A stretch of 64,000 nucleotides of DNA from Nymphaea colorata (taxonomy: Eukaryota; Streptophyta; Magnoliopsida; Nymphaeales; Nymphaeaceae): contig NC_045138.2 in NCBI RefSeq assembly GCF_008831285.2, forward strand, positions 22,663,934 through 22,727,933, written 5' to 3'. This document shows positions 11,173 through 23,100 of this stretch, piece by piece; within the stretch, counting starts at the first letter, position 1, and the number at the start of each line of letters is the position of its first letter. The notes under the pieces were generated by a model. That model was given only the letters and a program-made list of their open reading frames with translations, was not told the origin of the DNA and searched no databases. Both the position numbers and the translations under genes were made by a program.

Positions 11173-14100
11173 ATGGGGACGACGATCTCGCCTACGTCGC
11201 TTCTCCTCTGCAACTCATTCAAGGGACTCCCGGTCACTCCCCGTTCCTCGTTTCAGGCGAGGAACCGCTGCCCCAGGCTCCCAGGGACGGTACGAGCTTC
11301 CTGGCAAGAGGTCTGTGGAGTTCCATATTTCTCTCTTTCCTCCTCTCATTACACGGAGCTTGCTTTTTCTATGCATTTTGAAACTGTTTCTGATTTCCTG
11401 TTCTTCTCTCTAAAATTGGAGGTTGCCGGTGTTATAGTTTTCTCCGCGTTTCCGTTCACCGTCGTGAAGGCGATCGCTAATAGCTCTCTGGGAGCTGCCC
11501 TCCAGGAGAGGATGCAGGCGACTAAAGCGGCTGATGTGGCGAATTACTCTAAGAAGAGAGCCTTAGCAGAGAGGGTTCGGGCAGAGAGGTGAGTCCAAGT
11601 GCACAACTTTTTGTTGAGTTTCCTTTCTTTTTTAAAGTATTTCTCTGATTCGAATGATTCAGTGCGTGCATTCTATTTTTGACGGTTCATCTCTATGATG
11701 AGGGAACTTTTCATGTTTCGTTGGATTTGCATTTTTTGGGTGGCTGTTGAAAGGAATTTCAACTGCCCTTTGTTTGATACCACTGACTGTGGTACATTTC
11801 TACTTGATAAGACAGAACTTATCTTCCATTAGCGGCTTTTTTAGGTGGATGAAAAGGCTTGATAACATGGTCGCCTACAGTGATTAGCGTTCTCATTCTC
11901 GCGGCTGAAGTAAGTTAGGACTTCCACATTCTGACTGCAATAAATAATCAAATATTAACGATGGAGCTTGAGAGAATATCACTGTTCAAGGCTTTCAACT
12001 TTAGACGGTAATCTGCAACGAAGTATGAATATGCTATTCAGAAACGAATTTTATTTGTCTTTTATTTTCAACTGGTGGAAATCTCGTCGGTTTCTTTTCC
12101 TGCTTGAAAAGAAATGACCACAAAAGATTTATTTCTTGGAAATGGAAACCTGAAAATGCACAACTGCTTGCAGGAGATGAGTTGCTTGAGGAAAAACTTG
12201 CGATCTTTTCTGTTGATGCATATTTCTGATCTTCATTTTCATTAATGCTAGATTTTGGGCTGTCTAACAAGGACAGGAAAAATGAAGCAGCACCATAGGA
12301 ACGCAAATATTGATCAGGAAATTCAAAACTAACATCTAAAACAATCACAATCTGCTTCAATATTCTGGACAATTTTGTGATTGTTTTAGGTTTCTGGTTA
12401 TGTTTCATCAGCTGTCCTGTTATTTCTTATAGGTTCATTAAAATTTTAAAAACTTAGGTTAATGCCGCTTCCATGATAAGAAGCTTTATAGGCCGCAGAC
12501 TCAATGGTATTTCTTTTAGGTTATTTATAATTTCAGATACGAACAGACACACACACACACGTAGATCACAGTCACAAATGCAGGTGTTATTTACATTTTT
12601 GGGGAGGCGAAAACGAACTCCATTAGCAGTCTTTTAATGTATCTTCAGAAAGTCTGAGTAAATCTTGGCATCTACAGTGATGAAAAGAATGGGAAAAGGA
12701 AATTAAAGGGAAAGCTATTTGTTAACTAAATAAAAATAGGAAACATAACAGGAAAATAGTGAAATTATGGTTTTTATACATATTTTGTTACAAGAATGTT
12801 ATTAAATGTTTAAATAATTATCAAAATGTCAAAATAAATTGCAAAAAACTTAAAAGATTAACTTTTAAAAATCTCAAGATTATTGCATATTTACACAAGA
12901 AACTGAAATTGGTAATATTTTAAAAACACTGAGAACTTTCAAACAATTGAAAAAGAATCTTAAAAGTTAGATAAAAGATAAATCTTAAAATACATTCGTT
13001 GTGTTTGTTGTATCAGATAAAGGATTACTGCATGTTTACAAATCCCTTATGATTTTCTAATTTCTTGTTTCTTCTTCTTTCACCAAAATGTAGGTATCAA
13101 TCTTTGTTAGATAAATGTCATTGTTTATCAACTATAAACTCATGAATAATGCACAAATATATTCTCCATCGCTTCTAGCTGAAGCTTCTGTAATGTTTGT
13201 TACGCTTGTCCTCACTGAAAAATCTGTGTACATTTCATTTTGCCCCCAAAGTGCACCTATGTTCTTCTTGCAGTACAAGTATTTGTTTTTCCCAATAAGA
13301 GAAAGCTAAAAGATGTAGCATTACTTGCCTTGTTTCTCTCATCAGGTCCCATGGAGTAACTTTGTAATGTCCGTTTAGTTAGTGAAATTCTTTCTGTTTG
13401 TTGTATACTTGATGATTTCAGTGGTTTCTTTGTAGTTTCTGGTATGGTGAAGAGCGTCCCCGTTGGCTTGGTCCACTCTTGTATGATTATCCTCGGTATC
13501 TGACTGGAGAACTGCCAGGTGATTATGGCTTTGACATTGCAGGACTAAGTAAGGAACAGGTGGCTTTGGAGAAATATTTCAAGTAGGTATCATGCTGCCC
13601 TTCTAGTTGCCTCCACCTGATTTAACAGTTTATGTTTATAAGTTATAACACTAAGGAATTTCCCTCTACAGTTTCTTTGAATCCAAGATGATTATATGAT
13701 ATTGCACTAACAGATTAGGTACATGTTCAAAAGAATCATAATTAAAAGACTGAGTTGAATTGCTACTTGTTAGACTCTATTTAGGATGAAAAATGGTTGG
13801 TTTGGGTTCCATCTGGGTGTAGTATCACCTTTGACTCATTTGACGTGTAGTAATTGGATTCAAGCTTGGATTTGCACTTGCATAAAAATACTTGAACTGG
13901 ACCTGTCCAACCTTTAAATGATAACCTGCAATCCGAAACAAATCAATTCTGCCCAAAAGTGCAGTTCCTGCTCTTGGTGATTGTGAGACTTTAGGTCCCT
14001 GGAGTTGCATCAGTTAACAGGTTGCTGGTGGTTGCTTTATGTTTCTTAAAGGTATTTTCCGCCGCACATCCTTGTTTCAGATTTCAAGAAGGATCTTACT

Positions 14101-17100
14101 GGATTGTTCTCATACTTGAATCCAACTACTATGGTTCAGTTTGATATGGCAAATTTCAAACCAAAAATTAGTTTAAAAACCAAATTCAAAATTTTCTTAC
14201 GAAAACTCGACTAAATGATTTACCTTGAACTATTAACATTCCTAATTACGTGATTGGATCTCCATAGTATGTTCCATAGTCACACATATCATTAAGCGAT
14301 TTTAAATGTTCAAATTTTCCTAGGGTATTTTTCAGCAAAGCCGAAAATATAAGACCTCCATTTCTGAACGCATTTATTAGATGTGTTTACATTTATTTCC
14401 CTAGAATTACGTTGCTCACTTATATGGGTCTAGATGCTCAGAGGTAGAGCATGGAGCAGTTTTGTGTAGGTTTGATTGGAATGAAAATCAGATATGTATA
14501 TTTCAAATTATAATAAATTTATCAAGAGGGACATGAATGTCATCAAGTGATAAGACAATGGTAAGATAGTGAATTTACCTTACAGGAAATGAAGGAAATT
14601 TTTGAAATTGTTAGGATAAAATCTAGCAACATTACTTGTATGGCGAGAAATTTGAAGTGTGCACAGGCCATAGGAGTCTCAAATATGTATTTTCTTAGAA
14701 AGAGTTAAACATGAGACATCGACGATGGATGGAATACCTAAAGGGCTATGATTTTGAAATTCTTTACCATCCAGGTTGTGGTTGATGCTTTGAGTCGTAA
14801 GGAAAAAGGAACAGTAAGTTGAATGTTAACTCAACAATGGAAACTAATTGAGGACTTCATAGCTTGGAAACCTTTCATAGTTGTTGAGTCTGTGATTGTT
14901 TTGAAGGGACTACTTGTCAAGCCAGACATTCTAAATGAGATCCAAGGTAAACAAAAAGAAGATTCAGATTATGAACACCTAAAAAGCAGATCAAAAAACG
15001 AAAAATCAGGTATGTCTACAAATGAGAATTTTAACAATTTGGTTTAGAAAGCGTCTGTGGGTGTAGACGTTGATAAGTTGTGCAAGGTTATATTGGATGA
15101 GGCTGACAAGTCTAGGCACATTATTCATCTTGGCAATACAAAGATGTATCATGATTTGCATCAAAACTTCTGGTGCGAAAGTATGAAGAAAGACATTGCT
15201 GAGTGTGTTTTTAAATGTTTGACCTATCAATAAGTCAAGATTGAACATCAACGTCTAGGAGGTTTGATGCAGCACATTGACATACCACAGTAGAAATGAG
15301 AAGATATCACCATAGATTTTATTATAGGATTTTCAACGAACCGTAAATAGCACGATGTGATATGGTTAATTGTGGAAGGCTAACCAAATCTGCTCACTTT
15401 CTTCCTATTTGCACCAATTAGTCCTTAGAAAGTCTTGGAGATTTGTACATGGAGGAGATAGTAAGACTTTATGGTGTGCCACAATTGATAATTTCAAATA
15501 GAGATTTGCGATTTACTACAAAATTTTGGAGGCAGTTGCAACAAGCCTTGGGTACACGTTTGAAATTCAACACAGTCCTTCACCCTCAAATTGATAGTCA
15601 ATCAAAACGCACTATTCAAATTTCAAACATTGGAAGATATATTACGTGCATGTGTACTTGATTGGAAAGGCAAATGGGATAAACATATTAATTGGCAGAA
15701 TTTGTCTAACAGTTATCATGCAAGCATCGATATGACATCATACGAGGCATTATATGGGTGACCATGCCGATCACCTATTTACTGATCTGATATTGGTACC
15801 AAAAGCATTGATGTACCTATAGTGATTCAACATTTCTCCGAGCAAGAACAAAAGATTAGACAACGATTCTTGGCAACACAACACCGATAGAAGAGTTATG
15901 CCAACAACCATTGCGAGAGTTTGCTATTGATGTTGGCGAACACGTTTTCCTTAAGGTTTCAAAAGACATTTTTTGTTTTCGAAAGAAAGGTAAACTCAAC
16001 CTGTGATATATCAGACTATTCGAGATTTTGGATAAAATTAGTGCTACTGCTTATAGATTAGTTCTACCGCCACAACTTGAGCACGTTCACAATATGTTTT
16101 GTATTTCAATGCTGAAGAAGTATGTCGATGACCCAAGACATGTGATCAATCATGAAGCCATCACGATAAAAGAATACCTAACTTCTAAATAAATACCTAT
16201 AGAGATTGTAGATCATCTCATTAGCATTTCACCAAGAAAAAGATTCCCATGGTGAAAGTTCGATGGTTACACCATGGATTTGAAGAATGTACATAAAAAC
16301 TAGAGGGCACGATGAAGAGGCAATATTTTACCCTATTTAGTAACTAGTTTTCTTTAGATTTTGCGGACAAAATTTCTATAGGGAGAGGGTAATTGTAAAA
16401 GTTCTATTTCTGAACACATCTATTACATATGTTTACATTTATTTCCTTAGAATTATGTTGCTCACGTATAAGAGTTGTTCAGAGGTACAACATGGAGCGT
16501 GCTTCATGCAGATTCGATCGAAATAAAAATGAAACATGTATATTTCAAATCATAATAAATTTATCAAGAGGGATGTGAATGTCATTAAGGGCCCGTTTGA
16601 TTGTCAAGTGAAATTTAACGTGGTAAATTTACCATGGTAAATTTTTCTGGAAAAATTTACAGGATGAAATTTCTCCTTCTTCCAATATGAGGCCCTGTTT
16701 GATGCACAGGAAGAGTTTAACATGGTAAAACGACTGATCTTTCCAGTTGAATACGAGGCGAGCAGAATCTACAAGCCCAAGCGCAATGTACATTTTCATA
16801 ATGGAATTACATAATACTGAATCCAACTCATGCCCAAGTTTCATCCCGTGGCAATGAATCGACCTGCCAATCTCAGGAAACCCACAATGACCAGAGCCAG
16901 CTGTAATGCTCACTCAGCTGCTCAAATTGGGCCTCAAATCACCCATCAACAGACTATTAAAAATCGCAAGCGCCACATTGAACTCACCAACTTTGCAGTA
17001 ACCATCAATCATCGCATTCCATGAGACGATGCTTCTTTTGGGCATTTTATCGAACACCTTGTGAGCAAGCTGTTTGTTACCAGTTATCCCGTACAGATGG

Positions 17101-20100
17101 TGGAGTATTGAATCACCCATCTCATTCTGTGGACAATAACAGATGGTGGAGTATCTGGGGACAATCATCGCATTTTATCAAATCATCGCATCGCATTCTG
17201 TGGACAATAACAGATGGTGGAGTATTGTTCATGCCCAAACTTCATCCCGTGGCAATGCATCGCATTCTGCCAATCTCAGGAAACCCACACTGACCAAAGC
17301 CAACTGTAATGCTCACTAAGCTGCTCAAATTGGGCCATGGGATGAAGTTTGGGCATGAAATTTTGGAAGGATTTCCAAAATTGGGGGAAGAGCAAATGCA
17401 ATCTTCTGTTTATCATATAACTAACAAAAATATTCAAGACGAAATGGAGGAAATCCTTCTGACGCACCTGAGGTTCAGAAAGGGAGGGAGAAATTTGTTC
17501 TCTTAGCGTGCCGGGAGTCTCCGTCCGCCGCCGAGATGGAGTTGAGGATCGCCGTGGTCGGGATGGGGCAACTGTGGCAATGGCTGATGCTGCCCTGTTT
17601 CTGCGTCCCTCTTCCCTGCCGGTGAGAGCGGCGACGCCTCTGGTGGGACGGTGAGAAGGCAGAATGCGAGGGAGGAGGAGAGGTGCGACGGTGAGAGCCT
17701 TCCCTTTTGAGCGGGTGAAATTTCACCCGCTCCTTTTTTGCATTAAACGGGTGAAGTTTCACCCCGTTTGATGCGTTTTCAGTCGGGCGGGTGAAATTTC
17801 ACCCGCCCGTACACATTTCACCCTCCCACCATATTTCACCCGACAATCAAACGGGCCCTAAGTGAAAAGAAGGGTAAGATAGTAATTTTATCTTAGGGGA
17901 CATAAAGGAAATTTTTGAAATTGTCGGGTAAAAAAAATTTCAAAAGATGCAGGGACATGATTGAAATTTCATAAATTGATAAGGGCACTTTGGTCCAAGT
18001 AAAAGATTAGGATCTAAACACTAATTAAGGTAATTTAAACATGTTTTTATTAAGGTAAACAAGTTTAATTAAAGTTAAGCTTAATTAAGAATAAATTATA
18101 ATAAAATATAATAGAATAATAATAATATATAATATATTTAAGATAAGCATGAGAGAGCACCGTTCCTTTAAGAGGAAGTGCCCTTTACGTGTGCAGAAAG
18201 GAAAGAAAAGAGAGGAGGAGAGAAAGAGAGAAGAGAGAAAGAGAAAAAGAAGAGAGAGAAAAAGGAAGATAGCATATCTCCAATGGATCATCACCATGCA
18301 GACGCCTTGTAGCTCAGGTGATTTTAACGTGCCACAATAGTGAGCAAGGGAGATCTTAGAAGATCTGATAGTTTTGGTCTGTGGACATCTATGCAATCGT
18401 TATTTTGACTTTTGTACATATTTATGTAGTTTGTAGCTCTATAACTAGTCTAGGATGGTTGGTGGGACCTTTGATATGTAAATTGTAAAGTTGATAAATA
18501 TAAAACTGCATAAATAAATCATCAATAAATTACTGATGAAGTTACTCGCACCACCACAAAGCAACACTAGAGAGTAATCTAAGGCTGGGGCCTGCATGTA
18601 CATCTATGCACAAAACACCATTTCGTGGCTCACTAGCTCATTGCTCTGAGACCGTTTAAAAGTTAAAACATCCTGAAAAGAATACTCTGCAAAGTGCTTT
18701 TCTTATCGCTGGAATTTATGCTCATACTATGTTCAATTCTGGAGCTACTCATTCGTTTACTTCTAGTAAGTTTGATGAGTTGTTGCCATTGTGAGGTGAA
18801 ACTGTGGGATTTACTTTGGGTAATGCATTCAACTTTAGGAGTTGAGACTATTTGCCACTTTTGTTTACCTCATGTTGAAGTTTTCATTGTTGACCAGAAC
18901 TTTCATGAAAATTTAATTGTGTTAGATACGGATAATTATGATATGATTTTGGGCATTGGTTGGTTGTGTGAGCATTATGTTTCTCTAAATTATCATGATC
19001 GAAAGATTTTATTTGCTCCACCCAGTTAATTGGCATTGGAATACCACTTGGGTTTGAAATGCCAATTCGAGATACTATATCTGCTATGAATGCCTAAAGG
19101 TGTATTGAAAATGGTGCTACAGTATCCATTCCAAGTATTGTTTGGTCGGAGGATTTGCCAAAAACACTGGCAGACACTAAAGTTGTGAAAGACCTCCCAG
19201 ATGTCTTTCCGAAAGATTTGTCAGCCCTACTGCCAACCAGAGAAATAGACTTTGTTATTGACATTCTCCCTAGGACGACCCATGTTTCTATGGCTCCTTA
19301 CAGGCTGGCCCCAACTAAATTGGCAAAGTTGAAGAAGCAATTACAAGAATTACTAGGCAAAGGGTTCGTTAAACCAGCATCTCACCTTGGGGAGCACCAA
19401 TATTATTCATGAAGAAGAAGGATGGATCATCTGGTTGTGTATTGATTACAGACTTCTTAGCCAAGTGACCATAAAAACTAAGTATCCTTTGCCCAGAATT
19501 GGTGATTTATTTGACCATTTATGCAGAGCTGGTCTATTTTTGAAGATTGATTTGAGATCCAATTACCATCAAAGAGAAAGAGAGAGAGAGAGAAGAGAGA
19601 GAAAAAGGAAAATAGCATACCTTCAATGGAGCAAAGACAGCGCGGACGCCTTGTAGCTTAAGTGATTTTGGCGTGCCACAATAGTGACCAATGGAGATCT
19701 CAGTAGATCTGACAGTTTTGGCCTGTGGACTTCTATGCGCCCGTTATTTTGACTTTTGTACAGATTTGTGTAGTTTGTGACTTTATAACTAGCCCAAAAC
19801 GGTTGGTGGAACCTTTATATGTAAATTATAAAGTTGGTCTAGATTGGTATGGGTTTAAGCACATGAATTTTATTTTTAACCACACTATCGATGAATGTGA
19901 ACCTGGTCCTTAGACTAATTAGAGTCATTAATTACCTAGGACAGGTCGACGCTCTAAGACATATCAAACCTATGCCAACTACACAGGTTATGTGATTGTG
20001 GATGTTGCGCTACCCACAAAAAAATATTGGAGTACTTTTTGAGATGTTACTACTCTTAAATGGTATCAGAAGGGTGAGCTAGTGAGCCATGGAATGGTGT

Positions 20101-23100
20101 TTTGTGCATATGCAAGTCCAGGCCTCTGATTACTCACCAATCTTGCTTTGTGGTGGTGCGAGTAACTTAATCAGTACTTTATATTAATGATTGATTTATG
20201 TGGTTCTATATTTATTAACTTTATAATTTACATATTGAAGGTCTTATCAACCGCTATGGGCTAGTTATAGAGCTGCAAACCACTCAAATATGTACAAAAG
20301 TCAAAATAACGGTCGCATAAATGTCTGCAGGCCAAAACTGTCAGATCTACTAAGATCTACCTTGCTCACTGTTGTAGTATGCCAAAATCATCTGAGTTGT
20401 TGGGCGTCCGTGCGATCTTCGGTCCATTAAAGGTATGCTATCTTCTTTTTTCTCTCTCTTCTTTCTTTTCTTCTCTCTCTCTCTCCCCTTCCTTCTCTTC
20501 TTTCCTTTCTTCACATGTAAAGGGCACTTCCTCTTAAAAGGACGGTGCTCACTCATTCTTATCTTAAATATATAACAATATATTATATTATATTCTTAAT
20601 TAAGCTTAACTTTAATTAAAAATTTTTAGCTTAATAAAAACATGTTTAGATTACCTTAATTAGTGTTTAGACCATAATTTTTTACTTGGACCAACATGCC
20701 TTTGTTAATTTATGAAATTCCAATAATGTCCCTACATTTTTTGAAATTTCAGTTTTACCCTCACAATTTCAAAAATTATCCTAATGTGAATTACTGTCTT
20801 ACCCTTGTCATATCATTTTATGACATTCATATCCCTCTTGATAAATTTATTATAATTTTAAATATACATGTTTGATTTTCAAACTGATCGAACCTACACG
20901 AAGCATGCTCCATGCTCTACTTCTAAGTATTTAAACTCTTATAGGTGAGTAATGTAATTCTAAGGAAATGAATGTAAATACATTTAATAGATGTGTTTAG
21001 AAATGGAGGTCATACAATTATCCTCCCCCTAAAGAAATATCGTCTATGAAATTTAGGGCGTATTTGGCAGGCGAGGATTCCACTGTTTTAGTGGGATCCC
21101 TATCTAGGTTTTTACAAAATTTGCTTGGTGTGCTGAACGTTGGACACTAGTCTTGGTTTTGAGAGGCAAAATTAGGATTGGTTTCCATGGATTATGATCC
21201 CACCATGGAAAAAAAAAGTGTCTCCAACTCTCCAAGGTAAGCCTAAAAAATAAGCTAACATATTTAGAGTGAAAAGAAGACAGTAACACTAACTGGAGAC
21301 ACCAAAAAATCTTGGACTCTTGGTTACAACCGTTCCATAATCAGGCCGATTAGGAACAAGGCTGCTAAGGGCTGGCCTGTAGGCATTCGACGGCAGTGTT
21401 AGGCAATTCGGGGGCACCATGGATGGAGCTCCGGCCTTTGTGAGCACCCAAGTTAGGCCTGTTGCTGGAAGGAGAGAACATGAAGAATGAAGAGAAGCAG
21501 TAGAAATGGCAGGTTCTGAACGGCCTCACTCCTGCTCCTCTTTGTGTGTGGCTGTGTAGAGAGAGATGGAGAGAGGCACTAGGGTTGCAATTGGGAGGTT
21601 GGCCGCACGGTGAAGGAGGTTTTTAAACAGACAGAAATAGCTGGTGATATTTTCGATAGTTTGGTTTTCTCAATTAGAGATTGGGTAAATAAAAAAAAAG
21701 AGTCAAATGGTTTGGTGGAGGAGGAAGAAGGCTGATTCTGGTGAGTAGGAGGAAAGGGTTTTCCTGCAAGCTTTCGATTAGATTAAAGTTAGAAATTGGG
21801 TATCTCACATTTTTCTCCATGAGAGGCAACAAACATTGGAATGGGATCCATGAGATTAAAATACCTATCAACCAAACACACATGCTTTCTAGAATGCGAA
21901 TGCAATTCATTCGTTAGCTGGTTCTATGATTAAAATCCTGGGATTTTGATCCCAAGATTCTAATCCTGGTGCTGCCAAACACTACTTGTTACCAAATAAG
22001 GTAGGGGCATTGCCTCTTCATCTCATCCTTTGGTTCCCATATACATTCTTCAATTTCATGGTGTAACTATCGAAGAGAATCTCTTTGTTTCATAGCTTCC
22101 TGGTGAGATGATCAACAATCTTTAGAGGCATTTCTTCAGAAGTTAGTTCTTCTTTTATTGTGACGTCTTCATGACTGATCACATGCTTTGGGTCATGGGC
22201 ATACTTTTTTTTTTTTTGTACATGTCATGGGCATAGTTTCTTAGCATTGGAACATGGAACACGTTGTAAGCAGTAGCACCAATTTTCTCCAAAATCTCGA
22301 ATGGTCTGATATATCACGGGCTGAGTTTTCCTTTCTTTTCGAAACGAAAAATGCCTTTGTTTGAGAAACCATAAGGAAAGCGTGTTGGCCAACGTCAATG
22401 GCAAGCTCTCAATGATGGTTATCGGAGTAATTCTTTTGTTAGTCATGTGCTGCCAAGAGTCGTTATCTGAACTTTTGTACTTGCTCAGAGTAATGTTGGA
22501 TCGCCATAGGTCCATCAATGTTCTTGGCTCTAATATCAGACCAGTAAATAGATGATCGTCATGGTCACCAATATAATGCCTTGTATGGTGCCACATCGAT
22601 GCTTGCATGATAACTATTGTCATAGGCAAATTCTACCAATTTAATATGTTTATTCCATTTGCCTTTCCCATCAGGTGTACACGCTTCCAATGTTTGAATA
22701 GTGTGTTTTGATTAACCATCAGTTTGAGGGTGCATTTGCAGTAAACCGCAGATCTCTGTCTGAAAGTATTGATTGTGGCGCACCATAAAGTCTAACTGTC
22801 TCCTTAATGTACAAATCTTCAAGACTCTGGAAGGACTGATTGGTGCGAATAGGAAGAAAATGAGCAGATTTGGTGAAGTCTGTCCACAATTACCCATATC
22901 GCATCGTGTTGTTTACAGGTCCTTGAAAGTTTTACAATAAAATCTATAATGATATCTTCTCATTTCCACTGCCTTATGTCAATGTGTTGCATCAAGCCTT
23001 CTGAATGTTGATGTTCAAATTTTACTTGTTGACAGGTCAAACATTTAGAAATATACTCAGCAATATATTTCTTCATACCTTCCCACCAAAAGTTCTGATG

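Larger units (their letters stand above)
16589..17858. mobile_element. PIF/Harbinger-like Pack-type element carrying a PPR gene fragment
   Basis: The 1270-bp element has perfect 17-bp terminal inverted repeats, GGGCCCGTTTGATTGTC at 16589-16605 and its complement at 17842-17858. It is flanked by TAA at 16586-16588 and 17859-17861. The other gypsy LTR copies show the empty site with one TAA-like triplet, so the 3-bp duplication is real; TAA/TTA targets and GGGCC-type ends point to PIF/Harbinger (Tourist-like). The subterminal zones are rich in GGTGAAATTTCACCC palindromes (about 17710-17830). The interior holds a minus-strand PPR gene fragment, a second partial copy of it, and a GC-rich block at about 17500-17700. 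No transposase is encoded. It is inserted in the 3' LTR of gypsy copy A, hence younger than that LTR. Confidence 0.85.
14348..18695 (+). mobile_element. Ty3/gypsy copy A: internally deleted, in LHCB7 intron 3
   Basis: In order: an LTR-like 5' segment (14348-about 14640, start TATAAGACCTCC where the other copies have TGTAAGACC or TGTATGACC). This is fused directly to the end of the RNase H region (EKFEV-type, then the [11 protein letters not shown] segment at about 14710-14745). Then come integrase remnants (zinc finger [16 protein letters not shown] at about 15130-15175, core fragments to about 15700, chain end to about 16300), a polypurine tract (GGGAGAGGG, to 16392), and a 3' LTR from 16393 (TGTAAAAGTTC). 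The 3' LTR is split by the Harbinger-like element and resumes at 17859, running to about 18660-18695. Many stops and frameshifts are present. Gag, protease and most of the reverse transcriptase are missing from the body. The last bases before 18695 also align with copy B, so the LTR end is uncertain. Confidence 0.75.

Noticed and set aside
11157-11413. Two other overlapping frames over LHCB7 exon 1
   Set aside because: They are shadow frames of a GC-rich exon; only one frame connects to the conserved LHC exons.
18149-18340. Lys/Arg/Glu-rich ORF (and its counterpart at 20350-20556)
   Set aside because: It is a translation of the GA-rich tract in the gypsy LTR, low complexity only.
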